Shown piece by piece: positions 17,846 through 24,703 of a stretch of DNA of 64,000 bases; the first letter of the stretch is position 1; each line of letters opens with the position of its first letter. Source of the DNA: Halodesulfovibrio aestuarii. Lineage in GTDB: Bacteria; Desulfobacterota; Desulfovibrionia; Desulfovibrionales; Desulfovibrionaceae. Position numbers and translations under genes: made by a program. The stretch is from NCBI RefSeq assembly GCF_050571805.1, contig NZ_CP192219.1; one strand, 5' to 3'. The notes under the pieces are model-generated. The model had not been told where the DNA came from. It worked only from the letters and a program-made list of their open reading frames with translations, and did not search any database.

Positions 17846-18682
17846 TTATTGAAATTGGAGAACATCACCGGTTGTAATTCGTTTGTTATTTGGCAGCCAA
17901 AGTTTTCCCCATTTCCCTGTACAGTGACAGGCATAGGATTCCTGTATTCCGACGCGTTGGAAAAAATTTCGAACTTCATACACATGGCCGATACTTGCGG
18001 CTCTCAGGTGTAGTCCGCCAACAATTGCAGCAATTTTTTTTTCGCCTGTAACGTCTTGTGCTCTTTCGACAATGTTACATATTCCTGAATGACTGCAGCC
18101 TGTTATGATTACCAGCCCCTCCTTACCTTTCCACACAATTCCTGTATCGTCGTAAAGGAAATCGTCGATATAGTTTTCACCCTGTTTGACTATACCGAAT
18201 GCTCCGCCACCCTTGAATGATGGCTTTCTTGGGATTTCACCTAAGAATAGAAATTTTGAGCCAATATGTTGTGGTTCTTTGGAGTCACACATTACAAAAT
18301 TAGCGCGTACGGTTGCTTCATCCAGTCCCGCATCGAGCTTTTTTATTAGAACAGGACGCCCACCAGTGAGCTTTCCAGAATAACGTTCAATAAAGCAGTC
18401 CGGATGGCAGGTGAGTGTCGGGCGTTGAGCACTGTTAGCAAACAAATCACAAAGCGCCGGAATACCCCCTGCATGGTCAAAATGGCCGTGTGAGAGTGCT
18501 ACATGCTCAATATTTTCAAGCGGGATACCCAGTGTTTCGGCATTTTTCAAAAATGCCCCATCAGTTCCGGTATCAAAGAGTACCCTCTCGTCACCGTCTT
18601 CCAAAAGAATAGAAAGTCCTTTTGTAGAAAGTAGATCATCTCTATATGATGTATTTTCAATAAGGATAGTTAATGTAAGCAT
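17846..18682 (-). CDS. Metallo-beta-lactamase-fold hydrolase
   Basis: Likely a zinc hydrolase of the group often named after dihydropterin-methyl-ribofuranosyl-aminobenzene phosphate synthase. The HxHxDH motif is LSHGHFDHAGGIPAL, an upstream DTG turn is VLFDTGTDGAFL, and the later metal ligands fit ITGCSHSGICNI and GGLHLR. It has 278 residues, as in that group. The substrate is unknown; in archaea relatives are tied to methanopterin synthesis, which cannot be assumed here. It stands alone between unrelated genes. Confidence 0.85.
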   Translation of the reverse strand: MLTLTILIENTSYRDDLLSTKGLSILLEDGDERVLFDTGTDGAFLKNAETLGIPLENIEHVALSHGHFDHAGGIPALCDLFANSAQRPTLTCHPDCFIERYSGKLTGGRPVLIKKLDAGLDEATVRANFVMCDSKEPQHIGSKFLFLGEIPRKPSFKGGGAFGIVKQGENYIDDFLYDDTGIVWKGKEGLVIITGCSHSGICNIVERAQDVTGEKKIAAIVGGLHLRAASIGHVYEVRNFFQRVGIQESYACHCTGKWGKLWLPNNKRITTGDVLQFQ

Positions 18683-18936
18683 GTGTATTGTCCTTTAGAT
18701 ACGCAGATCCTAACGGGCGCTTTGAGGATTCTAAATATTATTGCTAGCTGCTGTATCTTTCATTTTGTAGCTAGAAGTTTTCTTGATAATAAAAAACTAA
18801 GAATAACAAAAGCCCTGCCTAATTTTTTTTGTTTCAGAGGTATCGCTGCACATTCGTAAACTTCCCTTGCAGGAAATGAACTTCTTCTGTATCCCATAGA
18901 AGAAATTAATATTTTTCACACAGGGGAAGTTTTTGT

Positions 18937-19149
18937 ATGAAGGGTAATAGAATATACCTTATTTTTACTGCAGCCTGTATTGCAGGTGGCGTATATATGT
19001 TCCACCCAGAGTTTATAAGAAAATATTTAGATACAGTCGTAGTTGTTTTTGCTGCTCTGATGTATTTTTTATTTGTTCGTCCTTGGCTTAAGCAAAAGTT
19101 GGCAGTGAATAAAAAAGATGACGCGACTGAAGATAAAAAAAGCGAGTAG
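18937..19149 (+). CDS. Small membrane protein with two helices
   Basis: The 70-residue product has two hydrophobic segments, IYLIFTAACIAGGVYMF and TVVVVFAALMYFLFV, and a charged tail (KKDDATEDKKSE). A GGGGAAG ribosome site lies upstream, and a perfect terminator overlaps its stop codon, both supporting a real gene. The family is not recognised; a tail-exposed cytoplasmic end is predicted from the positive residues after helix two. Confidence 0.65.
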   Translation: MKGNRIYLIFTAACIAGGVYMFHPEFIRKYLDTVVVVFAALMYFLFVRPWLKQKLAVNKKDDATEDKKSE

Positions 19150-19173
19150 TGCTTCAGCACTACTCGCTTTTTT
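19141..19173 (+). terminator. Terminator of the small membrane protein gene
   Basis: AGCGAGTAGTGC, TTCA loop, GCACTACTCGCT, then T-run. The stem contains the stop codon of the small gene, so the mRNA has almost no 3' untranslated region. Confidence 0.92.
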
Positions 19174-19200
19174 TATCTGACTGAGATTAGAAGGTAAATG

Positions 19201-20298
19201 CTACTTCGCTTGCCCGGTCACATCTTTATATTCTGGTTTTGAATTCCACATCGGGATAGTCAAAATTTGTTTCCCGTCATGTGGTAGTTTATCTAAATGT
19301 ACTACGCGTACATCTTGATTGTCGTATGTCTTAAAATAGCATCTGCGACGTGTTAGATCGTATACTGCCGTCCATTGTGTATAATCAATGGACGGTTTTT
19401 TATCGTGCTGAATTGTTTTTACCAGACCTTTTGCAATGGATATATTACTGATAAGCATGAAGCTTTGATTTATGGCTTCGTCTGCAGTGCTTACAGGATC
19501 TGTTGCATTACTCAGTAAGGCAGCACGTACAAATCGCGAAGGTGGCGTAAAGTCACCTGGGAGGCCTAGCATACCAGATCCTTGACCAATTGATGTTGCT
19601 GTATAGCTATGAATTTTTTTTGGTTTGCAACTATTTGATGTCAGATTCATATAGTTTGATAGATTTTGCAGGTGCCATGAAAATTGTGGCGCATTTGTGA
19701 AAACACCTACTGGGTTTTCTGTAATGACAATCTCTCCGCTAATAGGCTCAATAACAAGGGCTTTTCCTGATTTGTCCATTGCATACCAGTGCAAAGGAGG
19801 TACCATGCCAAGTTTTGTATTGATAACACCGACAAGTTTTATTTGTGCAATTTTATTTCGCACATCATCCAGCGTGGCACATGTGCCAAGAAGTAACGCA
19901 GTGAATATACTTGGGGCAACAACCTTTGTTATTTCATCTTTGGTTGCTTCCTGATATTTAGCTAGTTTTGGGAACCAAAACGCTCCAATATATAGTCCTT
20001 TTTCATTTATTCCACCAAGAAGTAGCGGTTCATTCAATCCGTTTGGTCCAAGGAATGCATACTTGTTTTCCCATGTCATTCCTTTTTTTCCGTCAGGTGT
20101 CGGACTTGTCCATTGTTGTCTTCGAGGCGTAAAGAGTAGATTCGATTTAAGCGAGGTCGTAAATTCTAATGTTCGGGCAAATGTTACTGCTCCGTCTGTT
20201 GATTGAACTCTTACTCCTGTGCAAGCTTGCGCTATTGCAGTGTTTAGCAAGCAGATGGCACAACAGGTTACTATGAAAAAATGTGTAATCTTTTGCAT
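19201..20298 (-). CDS. Exported choloylglycine hydrolase-like amidase (Ntn family)
   Basis: Hydrolyses linear amide bonds; relatives cleave conjugated bile salts, penicillin V or acyl-homoserine lactones. A signal peptide (FFIVTCCAICLLNTAIAQA) ends just before CTGVRVQSTDG, so signal cleavage would expose the catalytic N-terminal cysteine. The active-site set is otherwise complete: ARTLEF (Arg), GGINEKGLYIG, VFTNAPQFSWHL (Asn) and PPSRFVRAALL (Arg). It has 365 residues. Periplasmic location is as in Gram-negative members. The natural substrate cannot be deduced; quorum-signal or N-acyl amino-acid lipid turnover are options. Confidence 0.88.
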   Translation of the reverse strand: MQKITHFFIVTCCAICLLNTAIAQACTGVRVQSTDGAVTFARTLEFTTSLKSNLLFTPRRQQWTSPTPDGKKGMTWENKYAFLGPNGLNEPLLLGGINEKGLYIGAFWFPKLAKYQEATKDEITKVVAPSIFTALLLGTCATLDDVRNKIAQIKLVGVINTKLGMVPPLHWYAMDKSGKALVIEPISGEIVITENPVGVFTNAPQFSWHLQNLSNYMNLTSNSCKPKKIHSYTATSIGQGSGMLGLPGDFTPPSRFVRAALLSNATDPVSTADEAINQSFMLISNISIAKGLVKTIQHDKKPSIDYTQWTAVYDLTRRRCYFKTYDNQDVRVVHLDKLPHDGKQILTIPMWNSKPEYKDVTGQAK

Positions 20299-20378
20299 AT
20301 GTTCTCACCTTTATTATTCTGGAATTGAATATGGTGAAGGGAGCATAGCATAAAGCGTAGTTTAGACCGATGAGTAAC

Positions 20379-20403
20379 AAAAAAGGCAGCACAAAGTGCT
20401 GCC
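20379..20403 (-). terminator. Terminator of yhhQ
   Basis: On the minus strand GGCAGCAC, AAA-type loop, GTGCTGCC is followed by a T6 run, 27 bp after the yhhQ stop. Confidence 0.9.
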
Positions 20404-20429
20404 TTGAGTGAGTAACAACTTAAATTTTT

Positions 20430-21068
20430 TTATGATGCTATGGCGTCTGCTGTGTGAATTTGTCTTTTTAGTCCATAGCACAGCATGTATACAATTGGAG
20501 TATCAATAACTGCAATTGCCAGTTTTACCAGCCATTGACCAAGAATGACTTCACCAACAGGTAAAATTCCCCAGAAGGCTATGGTCACAAATATTGTGGA
20601 ATCAATGAGCTGGGAAATTACAGTTGATGCGTTATTACGCAACCACAGATGTTTTCCGTTCGTTCTTTTTTTTAGTAAATGGAAAAGCCAGATATCGTGT
20701 TTTTGACTGACAAGATAGGCAACCAGTGAGGCTGCAACAATACGCGGGGTGCTGCCGATAACAGCTGAAAAGCTCTCCTGCCCGTTCCAGAATGGTGCTG
20801 CAGGCCATGCAACAGCAATCCATGCAAGTGCTGATGTCATAACAAGTGTGATGAAGCCGCACTGTACAATGTCGTTTGCGCAGTCTTTTCCCCATACTTC
20901 ACTTACAACGTCTGAAACGATAAAGGTCAGAGAATATGCCAGCACTCCGGCTGGTACTGCAAAACCAGCGACCATAATAATTTTGCTTGCAATAAGCGCT
21001 GCAACAACAAGCCCGCCAATAAACAGGCTGAACAGCAAAGCAAATGCCTTGCGATTAAAAGAATCCAT
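20430..21068 (-). CDS. yhhQ: Queuosine precursor transporter
   Basis: Inner-membrane importer of preQ0/preQ1-type 7-deazapurines for tRNA queuosine synthesis. The 212-residue protein shows about six hydrophobic segments (for instance ALLFSLFIGGLVVAALIASK and GVLAYSLTFIVSDVVSEVWG); the latter, ending in SEVWG, is diagnostic of the YhhQ/Vut_1 family. The final part has QLIDSTIFVTIAFWGILPVG, also conserved. A GGAG ribosome site precedes the ATG at 21068. It is divergent from queF, 158 bp away, and the shared spacer holds structured RNA-like hairpins on the yhhQ side. Confidence 0.92.
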   Translation of the reverse strand: MDSFNRKAFALLFSLFIGGLVVAALIASKIIMVAGFAVPAGVLAYSLTFIVSDVVSEVWGKDCANDIVQCGFITLVMTSALAWIAVAWPAAPFWNGQESFSAVIGSTPRIVAASLVAYLVSQKHDIWLFHLLKKRTNGKHLWLRNNASTVISQLIDSTIFVTIAFWGILPVGEVILGQWLVKLAIAVIDTPIVYMLCYGLKRQIHTADAIAS

Positions 21069-21075
21069 ACATTAA

Positions 21076-21144
21076 CTCCATGGGATCAACAGTCCTAAGA
21101 TGGGCATAACGCCCTTCGCGGTCGGGAAAACAGTCCCGGGCGAA
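21076..21144 (-). promoter_or_regulatory. Structured yhhQ leader with two CUGUU-loop hairpins, one covering the ribosome site
   Basis: On the yhhQ transcript three hairpins follow one another. Hairpin 1 (21144-21115): TTCGC/GCGAA plus CGGGA/TCCCG, loop CTGTTT. Hairpin 2 (21114-21102): GGGC/GCCC, loop GTTAT. Hairpin 3 (21103-21078): CCAT/ATGG plus GGA/TCC, loop CTGTTGA; its 3' strand takes two G residues of the GGAG ribosome site. Loops 1 and 3 match the C-U-G-U-U loop of tRNA-Asn (anticodon GUU). Hairpins 2 and 3 share bases, so they exclude each other. It does not match the preQ1-I pattern I know. Control of yhhQ translation is inferred. Confidence 0.55.
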
Positions 21145-21226
21145 TAATTTATTAGCCATCCCTTGCCATTTGTGTTTTAGGAAGTCAAACTAACGTTGGT
21201 TACGTATATTACAAGGAGAATTTACT

Positions 21227-21730
21227 ATGACTACAACTAAAAGTCAGGATAAAACTGACCACCTCCAAGCCCTCGGCAAAGGTGGTGAGACTACATATCA
21301 GTTAGAAGGTCCTCATTCCGGAATTCTTGAAACATTTCCGAACAACTATCCTAATCGTCCATATATTGTAAGCGTGGAGTTTCCCGAATACACTTCTCTT
21401 TGCCCAATGACTGGACAGCCAGATTTTGGAGTTATTGTTGTGGAGTACATTCCTAAGGAACGTATTGTAGAGTCCAAAAGTATCAAGTTGTACTTCTTTG
21501 CATATCGTAATCATCAGTCTTTTATGGAAACCATTGCGAACACAATGCTTGAAGATTTTGTAGAAGCGCTTGACCCTCTCTGGTGTCGTGTGAAGGGGCT
21601 TTTCAGCCCGCGTGGTGCTACTACTCTACACGTTTTTGCAGAACATTTTGATACTGAAGCTGAAAATATCGAAGAAGTTAAAACTATTGTTTCTGAATGG
21701 AAACAAGAAGCCAGCCGTCATTCTTCATAA
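21227..21730 (+). CDS. queF: NADPH-dependent 7-cyano-7-deazaguanine reductase
   Basis: Reduces the nitrile of preQ0 to the aminomethyl of preQ1, the base inserted into GUN-anticodon tRNAs. The catalytic cysteine and aspartate motif is SLCPMTGQPDFGVI, and the QueF signature ESKSIKLYFFAYRNH follows about 30 residues later. It has 167 residues, the short unimodular (YkvJ) type. A strong AAGGAGA ribosome site precedes the ATG. It is divergent from the precursor transporter yhhQ, so uptake and reduction of the same compound are encoded back to back. Confidence 0.95.
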   Translation: MTTTKSQDKTDHLQALGKGGETTYQLEGPHSGILETFPNNYPNRPYIVSVEFPEYTSLCPMTGQPDFGVIVVEYIPKERIVESKSIKLYFFAYRNHQSFMETIANTMLEDFVEALDPLWCRVKGLFSPRGATTLHVFAEHFDTEAENIEEVKTIVSEWKQEASRHSS

Positions 21731-22079
21731 CTAATTTGCATGGGGTAAATCATTACCAGCGCGGCATTCTATGATTCTGTTATTGGTAACGCTTGTAACG
21801 TGCCTGTAAGTTTTGTGAGTGCTATCGTTAATTCAGGCAAAGCGACTTCATAATTCTTTGTCCGGAACAAGTCGTGTGTGTTATCTTGCTTTGATAACTG
21901 ATGATTGAAATTCAGCAAGTGGTGAACGGAATTTATTCAGTGCTGCCTGCGGATAATGCATAGTTAGATGCAATGACATGAATTTATTGTTATAAATTTG
22001 CTTATAGCAATAGATATGGTGGCAAACAGAAATACATTTCTTCAACTTGTACCATTGCTCTATGGTTATGTTTATTTCC

Positions 22080-22118
22080 TAAAAAAGCTCTTGCATAATA
22101 TGCTGGAGCTTTTTTTAT
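22080..22118 (+). terminator. Terminator-like hairpin 350 bp after queF
   Basis: AAAAAAGCTC, 15-base loop region with internal GCATAATATGC pairing, then GAGCTTTTTT. It is far from the queF stop, so it may end a small RNA encoded at about 21740-22118 or a long queF 3' tail. Confidence 0.6.
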
Positions 22119-22210
22119 TTGTAATAGTAGAATTTTTACCTACGTAAAAATATGTATACTCTGTGTTAACAATATATTTCTTTTTTAAACAACATTAAAT
22201 AGTGTACGAA

Positions 22211-22252
22211 ACAAAAGACCCTTTCTCCTGTTATGAATACAGGATGTTTTGT
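22211..22252 (+). promoter_or_regulatory. Two-part inverted repeat in the spacer
   Basis: ACAAAA pairs with TTTTGT outside and TCCTG pairs with CAGGA inside, separated by an internal loop. It may be a weak terminator or an operator for the downstream cluster. Confidence 0.3.
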
Positions 22253-22679
22253 TTACTTTTCTTAGAAAACCCATTCGAGATCTTTACATTATCGCTACTT
22301 TTTCATAGACAATTCCTGCTAGTTTTTTGGGAGTTCAATAATGTTTCCAGTAAAAAATAGAATCTTACATCTATAGTGAGCATTTTTGTATTACCTTTTT
22401 ATTCGAATTGTTATGATGTTATATGCGGAAAATTTGGCGAAAGCTAAACGTGGATTGCTATGATTCTTGCTTTAGCTTTTTTCTTACTGAATTTTCGTTG
22501 TCTTTTGCTGAGGATGGTTAGCGGTATTTGGTTTCGCGTCTCCTCACGTTATTTCAGCTTTAAAAGACCCAATCTAGACTTTCTGGAAGAACCTATTTGG
22601 TCGACACAGATTTCTTTCGATACAAAAACAACGCCGTATCTATTAGGTAGACGCACTTTTTTTATATTTAAATAGCTAT

Positions 22680-22720
22680 AGTATAGCCTGCAATGTCGCA
22701 GGCTATACTCATCTTTTTAG
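22680..22720 (+). terminator. Strong hairpin with T-tract directly before the cluster (possible attenuator)
   Basis: AGTATAGCCTGC, AATGTC loop, GCAGGCTATACT is a perfect 12-bp stem followed by CATCTTTTTAGTTTTTTC. It ends 25 bp before the first start codon and only about 7 bp before the GGAGG ribosome site, so any transcript from further upstream must pass it. Confidence 0.75.
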
Positions 22721-22744
22721 TTTTTTCGGAGGGCAGGAAAGAAT

Positions 22745-23476
22745 ATGAGTAGTCCACGATTATCTGCGCTTATTACCGGAGCCAGTAAAGGCATTGGAGC
22801 TGCAATTGCGGTACAGCTCGCACAGGATGGATTTGATATTTTTCTTAACTACCGAAGTGACCATACTCAGGCAAAAAAAGTTGCTGAGCAGATAGAAGCT
22901 GCGGGCGTATCTTGTACGTTGCTTCCTTTTGACGTTGCTGATGGTGATGCGGTTGAAAAGCAACTTGCCCTCCTCCTTGATGCTCCTCCGTTTGTTCTTG
23001 TTAATAATGCAGGCTTTGCTGCGGATTCCCTGTTCGGTATGATGGATGATAATAGCTGGAAAAGTGTTATTGATGTTCATTTAAACGGATTTTTTAATGT
23101 TACTCGCACCCTTCTCCCCCGCATGATGCGCAAAAGAAAAGGTCGCATTGTTAACATTGCCTCCACAGCCGGGCAAACTGGTAACCCCGGGCAGGCTAAT
23201 TACTCAGCCGCAAAGGCGGGGCTTATTGGTGCAACCCGATCATTGGCTGTTGAAGTGGCGAAGCGTAATATTCTTGTAAACGCCGTGGCTCCCGGTTTTA
23301 TCGAAACAGAAATGCTCGATGGACTTCCTGTTGATGAAATTAAAAAACGAGTTCCACTTGGCAGATTTGGACGTCCCGAAGAAGTTGCCTACATGGTCTC
23401 TTTCCTATGCTCCGATAAAGCGCAGTATATTACCGGTCAGACGTTCTCTGTGAACGGAGGAATCTACGCGTCATGA
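22745..23476 (+). CDS. 3-oxoacyl-ACP reductase (SDR), ApeQ-like
   Basis: NADPH-dependent ketoreduction of ACP-bound 3-ketoacyl chains. The Rossmann motif is TGASKGIGAAIA, the structural motif is VLVNNAGFAADSL, and the catalytic Ser-Tyr-Lys lie in IASTAGQTGNPGQANYSAAK. It has 243 residues and a typical FabG end (ITGQTFSVNGGIYAS). A GGAGGG ribosome site precedes it. It is the first gene of the cluster and overlaps the next ketosynthase gene by four bases. The match to the aryl-polyene ketoreductase role comes from context. Confidence 0.9.
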   Translation: MSSPRLSALITGASKGIGAAIAVQLAQDGFDIFLNYRSDHTQAKKVAEQIEAAGVSCTLLPFDVADGDAVEKQLALLLDAPPFVLVNNAGFAADSLFGMMDDNSWKSVIDVHLNGFFNVTRTLLPRMMRKRKGRIVNIASTAGQTGNPGQANYSAAKAGLIGATRSLAVEVAKRNILVNAVAPGFIETEMLDGLPVDEIKKRVPLGRFGRPEEVAYMVSFLCSDKAQYITGQTFSVNGGIYAS

Positions 23477-24702
23477 TGCATAGAGTTGCAATTACCGGCA
23501 TCGGCATTGTGTCTTGTCTGGGTCTTGATTCGGACAGTGTGCAGGAGAGCTTACGTCTTGGTATAAGTGGTATCCAAGTCGTACCTAAGCGGGAAGAAAT
23601 GGGATTTTTTAGTCCACTTTCCGGTGTTATTGAAGGCTTTGATTATGCAGGGTGCGGCCTTACGCGCCGTCAGCGTAAAACAATGCCTAATTTTACCATT
23701 CAAGCTTACTCTGCTGTGACTCAGGCTCTCGAAAAAGCCGGTTTGCAGTCTGACGATATTCAAAATGCCCGTACCGGGCTTATTTTCGGGAATGATTCAA
23801 CTGCCAGAGCGCAAGCTGAACAGGCTAAGCTTACAGAGCAGGATGGTTCAACTGCTGGAATTAGTTCGGGCTACTGTTTTAAGGCAATGAACTCCACTAT
23901 TACGCTTAACCTGAATGTACTGCTGGGGGTTCGCGGTGCTTCGTGGAGTATCAGTTCAGCATGTTCAAGCGGTGGCCATGCCATTGGTCAGGCTGCGGAC
24001 TTAATCGCGTACGGTCGGCAAGATCGAGTCATTTGTGGTGGCGCTCAGGAAATTAACTGGGAATCATTATGCAGCTTTGATGCTCTTGAAGCATTTTCCC
24101 GTCGGGTCGACTCTCCGGCACAGGCCAGTCGTCCATTTGATGCAAAACGCGATGGATTGGTTCCATCCGGCGGTGCGGCAGCAGTTGTTCTTGAAAGGTA
24201 TGACCTTGCTGTTGCACGAGGTGCAACGATTCTCGGTGAGATAGAAGCATACGGATTTTCTTCTGACGGGCACGATTTGTGCCGCCCAAATGGTTTAGGT
24301 TTACAGGCTGCGATGGAAGATGCATTGCAGCGAGCTAATCTTGCTCCGAAGGACATCGATTTAGTTAGTGCACATGCAACGTCTACCCCTGTGGGAGATA
24401 ATGCTGAAGCCTTTGCCATCGGTAATTTATTTGGTGACAATCAAGTGCGTGTTACGGCTTTAAAGTCTATGACAGGACATGAATTGTGGATGTCCGGTGC
24501 GTCACAGGTCGTATATACTCTTTTGCAGGCACAGGGCGGTTTTACTGCACGGACAATAAATTTTGAAACTGCTGATGAAATGAGCTCCAAATTACGCATT
24601 GTTCTTGATAATAACTCTACCCCTCCGGGGCGTGTCATGCTTAACTCTGCTGGTTTTGGAGGTACAAACGCCTGCCTGATCGTGAATACGGTAGAACCTT
24701 AG
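23473..24702 (+). CDS. Beta-ketoacyl-ACP synthase 1, complete catalytic triad
   Basis: Condensing enzyme of type II fatty-acid/polyketide synthesis. The 409-residue protein carries the nucleophile in SISSACSSGGHAIG, and the two histidines in VSAHATSTPVGDN and LKSMTGHELWMSGA. All three catalytic residues are therefore present. The MTGHELWMSGASQ form differs from housekeeping FabF (KS-x-TGHLLGAAG) and resembles the ApeR/FabB-like branch used in aryl-polyene loci. It starts ATGATG, overlapping the ketoreductase stop. Which chain step it does is not visible. Confidence 0.9.
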   Translation: MMHRVAITGIGIVSCLGLDSDSVQESLRLGISGIQVVPKREEMGFFSPLSGVIEGFDYAGCGLTRRQRKTMPNFTIQAYSAVTQALEKAGLQSDDIQNARTGLIFGNDSTARAQAEQAKLTEQDGSTAGISSGYCFKAMNSTITLNLNVLLGVRGASWSISSACSSGGHAIGQAADLIAYGRQDRVICGGAQEINWESLCSFDALEAFSRRVDSPAQASRPFDAKRDGLVPSGGAAAVVLERYDLAVARGATILGEIEAYGFSSDGHDLCRPNGLGLQAAMEDALQRANLAPKDIDLVSAHATSTPVGDNAEAFAIGNLFGDNQVRVTALKSMTGHELWMSGASQVVYTLLQAQGGFTARTINFETADEMSSKLRIVLDNNSTPPGRVMLNSAGFGGTNACLIVNTVEP

Positions 24703-24703
24703 T

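Larger units (their letters stand above)
21731..22744. other. 1-kb AT-rich spacer before the polyene-type cluster
   Basis: No convincing gene is seen. It holds a TGCCTG...CAGGCA stem (21801-21838), a terminator-like hairpin (22080-22118), an inverted repeat TTTTTAC/GTAAAAA (22134-22151) beside TATACT, an ACAAAA/TTTTGT plus TCCTG/CAGGA hairpin (22211-22252), AAAGCTAAA...TTTAGCTTT (22444-22478 region) and a perfect 12-bp hairpin just before the cluster. A 71-codon open frame at 22460-22675 lacks a ribosome site. The promoter and control region of the cluster must lie here. Confidence 0.6.

Noticed and set aside
21069..21226. A known preQ1-I riboswitch in the yhhQ/queF spacer
   Set aside because: The C-rich stem plus A-rich tail ending before the ribosome site is absent on both strands; the hairpins are of another type.
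22460..22675. A 71-codon ORF before the cluster
   Set aside because: No ribosome site, unlikely composition, and it overlaps part of a hairpin-like AAAGCTAAA/TTTAGCTTT pair. It is more likely leader sequence.
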